Below, piece by piece: positions 54,245 through 62,880 of a stretch of 64,000 nucleotides of DNA; the stretch's first letter is position 1; each line of letters begins with the position of its first letter. The notes below the pieces were generated by a model. The model was not told where the DNA came from and did no database searches. It was given only the letters and a program-made list of their open reading frames with translations. Source of the DNA: Mycolicibacterium austroafricanum (GTDB lineage: Bacteria > Actinomycetota > Actinomycetes > Mycobacteriales > Mycobacteriaceae); contig NZ_HG964452.1 in the NCBI RefSeq assembly GCF_000612725.1, positions 236,824-300,823 of the forward strand, given 5' to 3'. Position numbers and translations under genes: made by a program.

Positions 54245-55462
54245 ATGCCCGAAGCCGTCATCGTCGCCACCGCACGCTCGCCCATCGGCCGCGCCGGTAA
54301 GGGCTCGCTGGTCTCGATGCGCCCCGACGACCTCGCCGCACAGATGGTCCGGGCCGCGCTGGACAAGGTGCCGTCGCTCGACCCACGCGACATCGACGAC
54401 CTGATGATGGGTTGCGCGCAGCCCGCCGGTGAGGCCGGCTACAACATCGGCCGCGCGGTGGCGATCGAACTCGGCTACGACTTCCTGCCGGGCACCACGG
54501 TCAACCGGTACTGCTCGTCGTCGCTGCAGACCACCCGGATGGCGTTCCACGCGATCAAGGCCGGCGAGGGATCGGCGTTCATCTCCGCCGGTGTGGAGAC
54601 GGTGTCGCGGTTCGGCAAGGGCGCCGCCGACGGGGCGCCGGATTCCAAGAACCCCATGTTCGACGAGGCGCAGGCCCGCACCGAGCAGGGCGCAGCGGGC
54701 GCCACCGAATGGCACGACCCCCGCGAGGACGGCCTGCTGCCCGATGTGTACATCGCGATGGGTCAGACGGCGGAGAACGTCGCCAACTTCACCGGCATCA
54801 GCCGCGAAGACCAGGACCACTGGGGTGTGCGCTCGCAGAACCGCGCCGAAGAGGCCATCAACAGCGGCTTCTTCGCGCGCGAGATCAGCCCGGTGACGCT
54901 GCCGGACGGCACCGTCGTCTCGACCGATGACGGCCCCCGGGCGGGCACCACCTACGACAAGATCAGCCAGCTGAAGCCGGTCTTCCGGCCGAACGGCACG
55001 ATCACCGCCGGTAACGCGTGCCCGCTGAACGACGGTGCGGCAGCGGTGGTCATCATGAGCGACACCAAGGCCAAGGAGCTGGGGTTGACGCCGCTGGCCC
55101 GGATCGTCTCGACCGGCGTGTCCGGCCTGTCACCGGAGATCATGGGCCTCGGCCCGATCGAGGCCGTCAAGAAGGCGCTGGCCAACGCGAAGATGTCGAT
55201 CGGCGACATCGACCTGTACGAGATCAACGAGGCGTTCGCAGTGCAGGTGCTGGGCTCGGCGCGGGAACTCGGCATGGACGAGGACAAGCTGAACGTCTCC
55301 GGCGGCGCGATCGCGCTGGGGCATCCGTTCGGCATGACCGGCGCGCGGATCACCGCCACGCTGCTGAACAACCTGACCACCCACGACAAGACGTTCGGCA
55401 TCGAGACGATGTGCGTCGGCGGCGGCCAGGGCATGGCGATGGTCCTGGAGCGGCTCAGCTAG
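54245..55462 (+). CDS. fadA3: acetyl-CoA acetyltransferase (thiolase)
   Basis: A 405-residue thiolase that cleaves or condenses acyl-CoA at the beta carbon. The acyl-enzyme Cys lies in NRYCSSSLQT (about residue 92), the His in ALGHPFGMTGAR and the second Cys in CVGGGQGMAM, all in place. GGAGGAG lies 5 bases before the ATG. It corresponds to Rv1074c. Its operator-like site and the neighbouring esterases suggest use in fatty-acid or sterol degradation. Confidence 0.94.
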   Translation: MPEAVIVATARSPIGRAGKGSLVSMRPDDLAAQMVRAALDKVPSLDPRDIDDLMMGCAQPAGEAGYNIGRAVAIELGYDFLPGTTVNRYCSSSLQTTRMAFHAIKAGEGSAFISAGVETVSRFGKGAADGAPDSKNPMFDEAQARTEQGAAGATEWHDPREDGLLPDVYIAMGQTAENVANFTGISREDQDHWGVRSQNRAEEAINSGFFAREISPVTLPDGTVVSTDDGPRAGTTYDKISQLKPVFRPNGTITAGNACPLNDGAAAVVIMSDTKAKELGLTPLARIVSTGVSGLSPEIMGLGPIEAVKKALANAKMSIGDIDLYEINEAFAVQVLGSARELGMDEDKLNVSGGAIALGHPFGMTGARITATLLNNLTTHDKTFGIETMCVGGGQGMAMVLERLS

Positions 55463-55470
55463 CGCGTCAA

Positions 55471-55476
55471 TAGAAT
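55471..55476 (+). promoter_or_regulatory. -10 box TAGAAT of purT
   Basis: TAGAAT (TANNNT) ends 9 bases before the purT ATG at 55486; a transcript would start a few bases before or at the start codon. Confidence 0.4.
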
Positions 55477-55485
55477 GCCGTTTCG

Positions 55486-56688
55486 ATGACGACCATCGGA
55501 ACGCCGCTGTCACCGCGCGCCACCAAAGTCATGCTGCTCGGCTCCGGTGAGCTCGGCCGCGAAGTGCTCATCGCGCTACAGCGCCTCGGTGTCGAGACCA
55601 TCGCCGTCGACCGCTACGACAATGCGCCGGGCCAGCAGGTCGCCCACCACGCGCGCACCATCGCGATGACCGACCCCGATCAGCTCCGTGCGTTGATCGA
55701 AGCCGAACGTCCCGACCTTGTGGTGCCCGAAATCGAGGCCATCGCCACCCCGGCACTCGAAGCGCTCGAAGCCGAGGGCGTGACGACCGTCATTCCGACG
55801 GCACGGGCGGCGCGGCTGACCATGGACCGCGAAGGGATCCGCCGGCTGGCGGCCGAGACCCTCGGCCTGCCGACCAGCCACTACCGGTTCTGCGATTCGC
55901 TGGAGGAGCTGACGGCCGCCATCGAGGGTGGGATCGGGTATCCGTGCGTGGTCAAACCGGTGATGAGCAGTTCCGGGAAGGGCCAGTCGAAGATCGACGG
56001 ACCCGAGGGCGTCGCGGCGGCCTGGGAGTACGCGATGTCGGGCAGCCGCGTGAGCAACACCAGGATCATCGTCGAGGGGTTCGTCGACTTCGACTACGAG
56101 ATCACGCTGCTGACGGTCCGCGCGCGCGGCGCCGACGGTGAGATCGAGACCCGGTTCTGTGAACCCATCGGGCACCGGCAGGTCAGCGGCGACTATGTGG
56201 AGAGCTGGCAGCCCCATCCGATGCCCGGGACCGCCCTGGAGCGCGCGCGGCAGATCGCGGGTGCGGTGACCCGGGATCTCGGGGGGCAGGGCATCTTCGG
56301 CGTGGAACTGTTCGTCAAAGGCGATCAGGTGTGGTTCAGCGAGGTCAGTCCCCGCCCCCACGACACCGGCATGGTCACGATGGTCACTCAGTGGCAGAAC
56401 GAATTCGAGTTGCACGCGCGGGCGATCCTGGGCCTGCCGGTCGACACGACGCTGAAGTCCCCGGGCGCCAGCGCAGTGATCTACGGCGGGGTCGACGCCG
56501 AGGGCGTAGTGTTCGACGGCGTGGACCTGGCACTGCGGGTGCCGCACACCGACATTCGACTGTTCGGCAAGCCGGAGAGCTTCGTCAACCGCCGGATGGG
56601 CGTGGCGTTGGCCTTCGCCGACGACGTCGACACCGCACGCCGCAACGCCGCCGAGGCGGCGGGCCGCGTCACGCCACGCGCGGTGTAG
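55486..56688 (+). CDS. purT: formate-dependent phosphoribosylglycinamide formyltransferase
   Basis: A 400-residue ATP-grasp enzyme that formylates GAR with formate and ATP in purine synthesis, bypassing folate-dependent PurN. Motifs: [20 protein letters not shown] (N-terminal nucleotide-type fold), [64 protein letters not shown]. tuberculosis has purT elsewhere (Rv0389), so its place between fadA3 and the Bax-inhibitor gene is an insertion or relocation. It is followed by a strong hairpin at 56771-56810. Confidence 0.95.
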   Translation: MTTIGTPLSPRATKVMLLGSGELGREVLIALQRLGVETIAVDRYDNAPGQQVAHHARTIAMTDPDQLRALIEAERPDLVVPEIEAIATPALEALEAEGVTTVIPTARAARLTMDREGIRRLAAETLGLPTSHYRFCDSLEELTAAIEGGIGYPCVVKPVMSSSGKGQSKIDGPEGVAAAWEYAMSGSRVSNTRIIVEGFVDFDYEITLLTVRARGADGEIETRFCEPIGHRQVSGDYVESWQPHPMPGTALERARQIAGAVTRDLGGQGIFGVELFVKGDQVWFSEVSPRPHDTGMVTMVTQWQNEFELHARAILGLPVDTTLKSPGASAVIYGGVDAEGVVFDGVDLALRVPHTDIRLFGKPESFVNRRMGVALAFADDVDTARRNAAEAAGRVTPRAV

Positions 56689-56770
56689 GCCTCATCGCCG
56701 AGTCTGAAGTCATACGCGAGAACCGATCGCGAATTCGCACACAACCTCAGGCTCGCCGCCAGGTCGACGA

Positions 56771-56810
56771 CGAAAGAGGGGCGCCCGCTGTCGCGGACGC
56801 CCCTCTTTCG
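56771..56810. terminator. bidirectional terminator hairpin
   Basis: The arms CGAAAGAGGGGCG (56771-56783) and CGCCCCTCTTTCG (56798-56810) pair perfectly over 13 bases, with a further CCGC/GCGG inner stem and a TGTC loop. It lies between the converging purT and Bax-inhibitor genes and reads the same on both strands. A long T tract is absent, as is usual in mycobacteria. Confidence 0.85.
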
Positions 56811-56819
56811 TGTGGACTG

Positions 56820-57671
56820 CTAGTCGTTGTTGAAGTAGCTCAGCAGGCGCAGGATCTCCAGGTACAGCCAGACCAGGGTGACGGTCAGGCCGAGCGCGAT
56901 GCCCCAGGCCGCCTTCTCCGGCGCGCCGGCGCGGACCATCTGGTCAGCGGCGTCGAAGTCGATCAGGAAGCTGAACGCGGCCAGCGCGATGCACAGCAGC
57001 GAGAAGCCGATCGCGATGGCGCCACCGTCACGCAGGCCCAGGCCCGCTCCGCCGCCGACCCCGAACAGGCCGAGCACCAGGTTGAGCAGCATCAGCGCGA
57101 CGACGCCGAACAGGCCGGCGACGATCATCCGGGTGAACTTCGGGGTGACGCGGATGGCGCCGGTCTTGTAGACGACGAGCATGCCGAAGAAGACGCCGAG
57201 CGTGCCGACGATCGCCTGCGCGATCATGCCGACGCCACCGACGGAGGCGATGTTGGCGATGACGAACGACACCGCACCCAGGAACAGACCCTCCAGCGCG
57301 GCGTAGCTCAGCACGATGGCCGGGTTGTCCTGCTTGCGGCCGAACGTCGCGATCAGCACCAGCGCCAGGCCGCCGAGCGCACCCACCAGGGTGAACGGCA
57401 TGGCCAGGCCCAGGTTCTGGCTGACGAGGTAGTACGAGACGACGGCGACGGCGGTCAGCACGGCCAGCGTCATGCCGGTCTTGGTGACGACGTCGTCGAT
57501 GGTCAGCGCGCGCGAGACACCCGCCTGCTGCTGCTCCGGGTACTGGGTGACGTACGGATCGGCGTGCACCGCCTGGGCACCGTAGCCGGCGGCTCCGGTA
57601 CCGAATTGCGCATAGCCGCCCTGCTGCCCCTTGGGCAGTGAGCGGAATACCGGGTTGCTGCTTTCGCGCAC
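56820..57671 (-). CDS. Bax inhibitor-1/YccA family membrane protein (Rv1072 type)
   Basis: A 283-residue protein with seven hydrophobic helices (TLAVLTAVAVVSYYLVSQ, MPFTLVGALGGLALVLIATF, AALEGLFLGAVSFVIANIA, AIVGTLGVFFGMLVVYKT, MIVAGLFGVVALMLLNLVLG, AIGFSLLCIALAAFSFLIDFD, GIALGLTVTLVWLYLEILRLL), ending with the family LEILRLLSYF. BI-1 relatives are often calcium leak channels; the role here is unknown. The GTG at 57671 (VRESSNPVFRSLP) has AGGAAGGA upstream and matches the mycobacterial start; the frame extends further without homology. Confidence 0.92.
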   Translation of the reverse strand: MRESSNPVFRSLPKGQQGGYAQFGTGAAGYGAQAVHADPYVTQYPEQQQAGVSRALTIDDVVTKTGMTLAVLTAVAVVSYYLVSQNLGLAMPFTLVGALGGLALVLIATFGRKQDNPAIVLSYAALEGLFLGAVSFVIANIASVGGVGMIAQAIVGTLGVFFGMLVVYKTGAIRVTPKFTRMIVAGLFGVVALMLLNLVLGLFGVGGGAGLGLRDGGAIAIGFSLLCIALAAFSFLIDFDAADQMVRAGAPEKAAWGIALGLTVTLVWLYLEILRLLSYFNND

Positions 57672-57832
57672 CGTCGGATCCTTCCTGTCTCTGTTGTGAA
57701 TCCTTCGACCTGTGTCGATCACAGGCTCAACGTTTGAGGTTCCCGGGTGGTTCCCGCCACAGCTTTGGCGAATTCTTCCCAGGCCCTTCACAGGAAACCT
57801 TACCCGGGCAGACGCCGGGTAGGGAGACGATC

Positions 57833-57838
57833 TAGATT
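57833..57838 (+). promoter_or_regulatory. -10 box TAGATT of echA9
   Basis: TAGATT (TANNNT) ends 7 bases before the GTG at 57846, predicting a leaderless transcript and supporting that start. Confidence 0.5.
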
Positions 57839-57845
57839 GCATTCC

Positions 57846-58889
57846 GTGGACGAAAACAAGGATGTCCTAGTAACTGTTCGCAACGGGATCGGGCGCATCA
57901 CGCTGAACCGACCCAAGGCGATCAACTCCCTGACCCATCCGATGGTCACCGACATCGCACAGGCGTTGAAGGCCTGGGAGACCGACGACGCTGTCACCGC
58001 GGTGATCGTCTCCGGCGCCGGGGACCGGGGGCTGTGCGCGGGCGGCGACGTCGTCGCGATCTATCACGACGCCAGGGCCGGCGGCTCCGAATCCCGGCGG
58101 TTCTGGCACGACGAGTATCTGCTCAACGCCTACATCGGCCGCTACCCCAAGCCGTATGTCGCGATCATGAACGGGATCACGATGGGCGGCGGCGTCGGGA
58201 TCAGCGCGCACGGCGGTGTCCGTGTGGTCACCGAGACCACCAAGATGGCGATGCCCGAGGTCGGTATCGGCTTCATCCCCGACGTCGGCGGCACGTTCAT
58301 CCTGTCGCGGACCCCCGGCCTGCTCGGCGTGCACGCCGCACTCACCGGCGCGGCGTTCTCCGGCGCCGACGCCATCGCGATGGGCTTCGCCGACCACTTT
58401 GTGCCGCAGGACCGCCTCGCCGCATTCGCCGACGCGATCGAAGCCGACGGTGTGGACGCAGCGGTCGCGGCGTTCGCCCAGGAGCCACCGCCGAGCGCGC
58501 TGCTCGCCCAGCGCGACTGGATCGACCACTGCTACGCCGGCGAGACGGTCGCCGACATCGTCGTGGCGCTGCGCGGCCACGACGCGGAACCCGCAAAGGA
58601 CGCAGCCGAACTGATCGAATCCCGCTCCCCCGTCGCGGCATCCGTCACGCTCGAAGCGGTGCGTCGGGCGGCGAAGCTGGACACACTGGAGGACGTGCTG
58701 CGCCAGGAGTTCCGGACGTCGGTGGCGTCCTTGCGCTCACACGACCTCGTCGAGGGCATCCGGGCGTTGCTCATCGACAAGGACAAGAACCCCCAGTGGT
58801 CGCCCGCTTCGCTGTCCGCGGTGACCCCGGCAGACATCGAGGCGTATTTCGCCCCCGCCGACCCCGACCTGACATTCGACGAGGAGTAA
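57846..58889 (+). CDS. echA9: 3-hydroxyisobutyryl-CoA hydrolase / enoyl-CoA hydratase family
   Basis: A 347-residue crotonase-fold protein longer than classical enoyl-CoA hydratases, with [16 protein letters not shown] and the catalytic region [20 protein letters not shown]; the extended C-terminal part ([34 protein letters not shown]) is typical of 3-hydroxyisobutyryl-CoA hydrolases of valine degradation. GTG 57846 is chosen from the -10 spacing. It forms a two-gene operon with echA8, 2 bases downstream, as Rv1071c-Rv1070c. Confidence 0.93.
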   Translation: MDENKDVLVTVRNGIGRITLNRPKAINSLTHPMVTDIAQALKAWETDDAVTAVIVSGAGDRGLCAGGDVVAIYHDARAGGSESRRFWHDEYLLNAYIGRYPKPYVAIMNGITMGGGVGISAHGGVRVVTETTKMAMPEVGIGFIPDVGGTFILSRTPGLLGVHAALTGAAFSGADAIAMGFADHFVPQDRLAAFADAIEADGVDAAVAAFAQEPPPSALLAQRDWIDHCYAGETVADIVVALRGHDAEPAKDAAELIESRSPVAASVTLEAVRRAAKLDTLEDVLRQEFRTSVASLRSHDLVEGIRALLIDKDKNPQWSPASLSAVTPADIEAYFAPADPDLTFDEE

Positions 58890-58891
58890 CC

Positions 58892-59674
58892 ATGGGCTCA
58901 CAGAACTTTGAAACGATCATCGTCGAGCGCGACGACCGCGTCGCGACCATCACGCTGAACAGGCCCAAGGCGCTCAACGCGCTCAACAGCCAGGTGATGG
59001 ACGAAGTCACCACGGCCGCAGCCGAACTCGACGCCGATGCGGGCGTCGGCGCGATCATCCTCACCGGAAGCGAGAAGGCCTTCGCGGCCGGCGCCGACAT
59101 CAAGGAGATGGCCGGCCTGTCGTTCGCCGACGTGTTCTCGTCCGACTTCTTCGCCGGCTGGGGCAAATTCGCCGCGACACGGACACCGACCATCGCCGCG
59201 GTGGCCGGCTACGCACTGGGCGGCGGCTGCGAGCTGGCGATGATGTGCGACATCCTGATCGCCGCCGACACCGCGAAGTTCGGCCAGCCCGAGATCAAAC
59301 TCGGTGTGCTGCCGGGCATGGGCGGATCGCAGCGGCTGACCCGGGCCATCGGCAAGGCCAAGGCGATGGACCTGATTCTGACCGGCCGCAACATGGGCGC
59401 CGAGGAAGCCGAACGCGCCGGGCTGGTGTCGCGGGTGGTCCCCGCCGACACGCTGCTCGAGGAGGCCATGTCGGTCGCCAAGACGATCGCGGGCATGTCG
59501 TTGTCGGCGTCGCGGATGGCCAAGGAGGCCGTCGACCGCGCATTCGAGACCACGCTGACCGAAGGCCTGCTCTACGAGCGTCGACTCTTCCACTCGGCGT
59601 TCGCCACCGACGACCAGACCGAGGGGATGAACGCGTTCACCGAGAAGCGGTCACCCAACTTCACACATCGCTAG
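58892..59674 (+). CDS. echA8: enoyl-CoA hydratase
   Basis: A 260-residue crotonase of beta-oxidation that hydrates 2-enoyl-CoA. The oxyanion motif [11 protein letters not shown], the catalytic Glu residues in [13 protein letters not shown] and [15 protein letters not shown], and the C-terminal [15 protein letters not shown] are all present. GAGGAG precedes the ATG, which lies 2 bases after the echA9 stop. It corresponds to Rv1070c. Its stop codon overlaps the -10 box of the next gene. Confidence 0.96.
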   Translation: MGSQNFETIIVERDDRVATITLNRPKALNALNSQVMDEVTTAAAELDADAGVGAIILTGSEKAFAAGADIKEMAGLSFADVFSSDFFAGWGKFAATRTPTIAAVAGYALGGGCELAMMCDILIAADTAKFGQPEIKLGVLPGMGGSQRLTRAIGKAKAMDLILTGRNMGAEEAERAGLVSRVVPADTLLEEAMSVAKTIAGMSLSASRMAKEAVDRAFETTLTEGLLYERRLFHSAFATDDQTEGMNAFTEKRSPNFTHR

Positions 59675-59677
59675 AGT
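59672..59677 (+). promoter_or_regulatory. -10 box TAGAGT of the Abhydrolase_9 gene
   Basis: TAGAGT overlaps the echA8 stop codon and ends 6 bases before the GTG at 59684, predicting an independent leaderless transcript. Confidence 0.5.
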
Positions 59678-59683
59678 TCATGC

Positions 59684-61396
59684 GTGACCGATACCGGTGA
59701 AGCCCCCGCCGCGCTGATCGAACAGACGCCGGCGGGCACCAAGACGACGGCACCGCGGCGCGCTTGGTGGGTCCGTCACTACACGTTCACCGGCACCGCG
59801 GTCGGTTTCGTCTTCCTGTGGTTGTCGCTGACGCCGTCGCTGTTGCCGCGCGGCCCGCTGTTCCAGGGACTGGTCAGCGGCGGCGCTGCCGCGATCGGTT
59901 ACAGCCTCGGCGTCTTCGCGGTGTGGCTGGTGCGTTTCATGCGCTCCAAGGACGCCAGCCCACCCGCCCCGCGGCGGGCGTGGCCGGTACTCGGCGTCAT
60001 CGGCGTGATCGGGATGGTCATCATGGTCATCCAGTTCCACAACTGGCAGGACGACGTCCGCGACCTGATGGGCGTGCCGCGCCTGACGTTCTGGGACTAT
60101 CCGCTGGCCGCGGCCATTTCGGTGGTGACGTTGTTCGTGCTCGTCGAAATCGGCCAGCTGGTGGGCAGATTCGTACGTTTCCTGGATCGCCAGGTCAAAA
60201 GGGTCGCCCCACCGCGGGTGTCTGCCGTCGTCGTGGTCGCGCTGCTGCTGGCGTTGACGATCGCACTGCTCAACGGAGTCGTCGTGCGATTCGCGATGAG
60301 CACCATCAACAAGACCTTCGCCGCGGTCAACGACGAAACCGATCCCGATTTCGCCGCGCCGGATTCGGATCTGCGCTCGGGTGGCCCTCAGTCGCTGGTC
60401 AGCTGGGAGTCGCTGGGCCACCAGGGCCGCGTCTTCATCTCCGGCGGCCCGTCCGTCGAGGATCTCACCGAGTTCAACGGCGGCCCGGCGACCGAGCCGA
60501 TCCGCGCCTACGCCGGGCTGAATTCGGCGGACGGCATCAAGGAGACCGCTGCGCTGGCCGCGCAGGAACTGCAGCGCACCGGAGGCCTGGAGCGCGCCGT
60601 GGTCGCCGTGGCCACCACGACGGGCACCGGGTGGATCAACGAGGCCGAGGCCTCCGCGCTGGAGTACATGTACAACGGCGACACCGCGATCGTGTCGATG
60701 CAGTACTCGTTTCTGCCCAGCTGGTTGTCGTTCCTCGTCGACAAGGAGAACGCCCGCCAGGCGGGCCAGGCCCTGTTCGAGGCGGTCGACGCGTTGATCC
60801 GGGAGATGCCGGAGGCGCAGCGGCCCAAGCTGGTGGTGTTCGGCGAGAGCCTGGGCTCGTTCGGCGGTGAGGCGCCGTTCCTCGCCCTGAACAACCTGAT
60901 CGCCCGTACGGACGGCGCGCTGTTCAGCGGGCCGACCTTCAACAACACCATCTGGACCGACCTGACCCGCAATCGCGACGCGGGCTCACCGGAGTGGCTG
61001 CCGGTGTTCGACAAGGGAGAGAACGTCCGCTTCGTGGCCGAGCCGCGGGACCTGCAGCGCCCTCACGATCCGTGGGAGCAACCGAGGGTGGTCTACCTGC
61101 AGCACGCCTCGGATCCGATCGCCTGGTGGAATCCCGACCTGCTGTTCGCCAGACCGGACTGGCTGCACGAGCCGCGTGGATACGACGTCTCACCGGGCAT
61201 GGAGTGGATCCCGGTCGTGACGTTCCTCCAGGTGAGCGCCGACATGGCGGTCGCGGTGAACGTGCCCGACGGGCACGGTCACGTCTACGTCCGCAACGTC
61301 GCGGATGCGTGGGCGTCGATCATGTTGCCGCCCGGCTGGACGCAGGACAAGACCGAGAAGCTGCGCGGCCTGCTCCGAAGCGACGAGAACTCTTAG
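59684..61396 (+). CDS. membrane alpha/beta-hydrolase, Abhydrolase_9 family (Rv1069c type)
   Basis: A 570-residue protein: an N-terminal region with about four to five helices (FTGTAVGFVFLWLSLTPSLL, AAIGYSLGVFAVWLVRF, VIGVIGMVIMVIQF, AAAISVVTLFVLVEIGQLVG, VVVALLLALTIALLNGVVV) and a C-terminal hydrolase domain with nucleophile elbow VVFGESLGSFGGE and C-terminal His in PDGHGHVY. The family is described as alpha/beta hydrolases of unknown substrate. GTG 59684 follows a -10 box. Its stop overlaps the convergent rhodanese gene by 4 bases. Confidence 0.9.
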   Translation: MTDTGEAPAALIEQTPAGTKTTAPRRAWWVRHYTFTGTAVGFVFLWLSLTPSLLPRGPLFQGLVSGGAAAIGYSLGVFAVWLVRFMRSKDASPPAPRRAWPVLGVIGVIGMVIMVIQFHNWQDDVRDLMGVPRLTFWDYPLAAAISVVTLFVLVEIGQLVGRFVRFLDRQVKRVAPPRVSAVVVVALLLALTIALLNGVVVRFAMSTINKTFAAVNDETDPDFAAPDSDLRSGGPQSLVSWESLGHQGRVFISGGPSVEDLTEFNGGPATEPIRAYAGLNSADGIKETAALAAQELQRTGGLERAVVAVATTTGTGWINEAEASALEYMYNGDTAIVSMQYSFLPSWLSFLVDKENARQAGQALFEAVDALIREMPEAQRPKLVVFGESLGSFGGEAPFLALNNLIARTDGALFSGPTFNNTIWTDLTRNRDAGSPEWLPVFDKGENVRFVAEPRDLQRPHDPWEQPRVVYLQHASDPIAWWNPDLLFARPDWLHEPRGYDVSPGMEWIPVVTFLQVSADMAVAVNVPDGHGHVYVRNVADAWASIMLPPGWTQDKTEKLRGLLRSDENS

Positions 61397-61761
61397 ACCA
61401 GAACGCTTTTGAGTGCGTGGTAGCCACCGATGACATCGGTGGCACGGCGCAGGCCGAGGTCTTTCAGCGACGCCGCGGCCAGGCTGGAGGTGTAACCCTG
61501 CGAGCACAGCACCACCCACTCGACGTCCTCGTCGACGGCATGCGGGATGCGCGCGTCGCTGGTGGGGTCGCATCGCCACTCCAGCACGTTGCGCTCGATG
61601 ACCAGCGCCTGGGGTACCTCGCCCTCGGCGGCGCGCTGTGCGGCGGGGCGGATGTCGACGAGCACGGCTCCCCTGGCCAGCGCGGCGGGCACCTCGCCGG
61701 CCGCCAGCCGGGTCAGCTTGGCCCTGGCTTCGTCGAGGACCACGTCGATACGGCTGGGCAT
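61393..61761 (-). CDS. rhodanese-like domain protein
   Basis: A 122-residue single-domain rhodanese. The motif VLVDIRPAAQRAAEGEVPQA (CH2 A) and the active-site loop with Cys in VVLCSQGYTSSLAAASL are present; DLGLRRATDVIGGYHAL closes the fold. Rhodaneses transfer sulfane sulfur. Its start overlaps the cysteine dioxygenase stop by one base, so the two form one operon for cysteine oxidation and sulfur handling, under the Cys-Cys leader ORF. Confidence 0.92.
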   Translation of the reverse strand: MPSRIDVVLDEARAKLTRLAAGEVPAALARGAVLVDIRPAAQRAAEGEVPQALVIERNVLEWRCDPTSDARIPHAVDEDVEWVVLCSQGYTSSLAAASLKDLGLRRATDVIGGYHALKSVLV

Positions 61762-62276
61762 CAGTCACTCTCCGGTTTGTCGGTCAGTTCGGTGCGGTTG
61801 CGGCGCAACGTGTTCTGCGTGGTGACCTCGTAGTACGACATCGCGGTCAACGGAGGCGAGTACGCGTGCACACTCAGCGTCGGCCCCGGGGTGCCGCCAC
61901 CCCTGATGCTCTCCCTGGCCCACACCACGTCGTGCACCCATCCGAGCGGAAACGCCGCCTGGTCGCCGGCCACCAGCCGCCGCTCGCGTAATGCCTCACC
62001 GTCCCATCGGGTTTCGCGCAGCGTCCCGGAGACGACCGTCAAGGCTCCCAGTGAGCCGCCGTGGTCGTGCAGCTCGGTCGAGCGGTTCGGCACCCAGCTG
62101 ATCAGCCAGACGTCGAGTTGGTCGGTGCCGTGCAGGCGCGTGAACCAGCGTTCGGCGGTGGGCAGCCCGGCGGCGGGCAGCACATGGTCGTAGTCGCCAC
62201 CGAGGACGTCGTCGGCGAACCGGTCGGTGACGTGCAGCAGGTCGGCGGGACGCAGGCGGGTAGGCGCCAGGGTCAT
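61761..62276 (-). CDS. cysteine dioxygenase family protein
   Basis: A 171-residue cupin of the cysteine dioxygenase type, which oxidises cysteine to cysteine sulfinate with an Fe(II) centre. The iron ligands are in STELHDHGGSLGALTVVSG (HxH) and PLGWVHDVVW (third His); the C-terminal LSVHAYSPPLTAMSYYEV carries the conserved HAYSPP. The ATG at 62276 is used. It is preceded by a short leader ORF with tandem Cys codons (62312-62362), so its expression is expected to respond to cysteine supply. Confidence 0.92.
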   Translation of the reverse strand: MTLAPTRLRPADLLHVTDRFADDVLGGDYDHVLPAAGLPTAERWFTRLHGTDQLDVWLISWVPNRSTELHDHGGSLGALTVVSGTLRETRWDGEALRERRLVAGDQAAFPLGWVHDVVWARESIRGGGTPGPTLSVHAYSPPLTAMSYYEVTTQNTLRRNRTELTDKPESD

Positions 62277-62311
62277 GAGGGAACTCCAGAGAACGACGGA
62301 CGGGTCAGGGG

Positions 62312-62362
62312 TCAGGCGGCTGGGGCCTGACAACACTCCTGAGTCCGGGTCGCGTCGATCAC
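62312..62362 (-). CDS. polycysteine leader ORF of the cysteine dioxygenase operon
   Basis: GTG at 62362 opens a 16-codon frame, VIDATRTQECCQAPAA, with tandem Cys codons (TGT TGT), ending 35 bases before the cysteine dioxygenase ATG. AAGACT ends 7 bases before the GTG, consistent with a leaderless leader peptide. Polycysteine leaderless short ORFs are an established cysteine-responsive attenuation mechanism in mycobacteria, including upstream of cysteine dioxygenase genes; cysteine scarcity stalls the ribosome and alters downstream translation. Confidence 0.75.
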   Translation of the reverse strand: MIDATRTQECCQAPAA

Positions 62363-62369
62363 GGCGGCG

Positions 62370-62375
62370 AGTCTT
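62370..62375 (-). promoter_or_regulatory. -10 box AAGACT of the Cys-leader / cysteine dioxygenase operon
   Basis: On the minus strand AAGACT ends 7 bases before the GTG of the leader ORF. It lies within 10 bases of the oppositely directed lpqV -10 box (62379-62384). Confidence 0.4.
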
Positions 62376-62378
62376 GCA

Positions 62379-62384
62379 TAGATT
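62379..62384 (+). promoter_or_regulatory. -10 box TAGATT of lpqV
   Basis: TAGATT (TANNNT) ends 6 bases before the lpqV ATG at 62391, predicting a leaderless transcript. It lies beside the divergent leader-ORF promoter, so the two promoters may interfere with one another. Confidence 0.5.
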
Positions 62385-62390
62385 GGCGGC

Positions 62391-62831
62391 ATGCGCAGGT
62401 ACCCCGTCCGCGGCTCCGGCGCCGTCGTCTGCGTGCTGGCGCTTCTGTCCGGCTGCAGCTCGGGCACCGACACCCCGCCGGCATCCTCGGCCACGTCGGT
62501 GACGACAACCGCGGCGGAACCGCCGGCAGCCGCGGCACCGGTGCCGCCCGGGGAGGTCGCGATCTCCCCCGGCGGGGTGACGACCGCAGTCGGCGCCCCT
62601 GCCGAGTCGACCGAGGACGACTACTTCCAGGCCTGTCTAGCTGCGCGAACGTGGATGGAGCAGCGCGGCGGGGTCGCCAGATCGCAGATCGAGCCGTACC
62701 TGGCGTCGGTACAGAGCGCGCCATCGGCGGGGCCGGGAACGTTCGACAGGCCGTGGCCGGAGCTGACTCCCGGAGAGCAGGCCGCTGTCATCGTCGCGGT
62801 CGAGGCGGCCGCCGACGCGCTGTGCGGTTGA
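62391..62831 (+). CDS. lpqV: lipoprotein LpqV
   Basis: A 146-residue secreted lipoprotein: signal sequence MRRYPVRGSGAVVCVLALL, lipobox LLSGC with Cys22, a Pro/Ala-rich linker, and a compact domain with VAISPGGVTTAVGAPAES, STEDDYFQACLAARTWME and LTPGEQAAVIVAVEAAADALCG. This pattern matches M. tuberculosis LpqV (Rv1064c), including two cysteines that may form a disulfide. Function is unknown. Confidence 0.85.
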   Translation: MRRYPVRGSGAVVCVLALLSGCSSGTDTPPASSATSVTTTAAEPPAAAAPVPPGEVAISPGGVTTAVGAPAESTEDDYFQACLAARTWMEQRGGVARSQIEPYLASVQSAPSAGPGTFDRPWPELTPGEQAAVIVAVEAAADALCG

Positions 62832-62880
62832 CGGCCGCCTCGACTTCAAATCACGGGTGCGATTAAGTCCGCCGACACGC

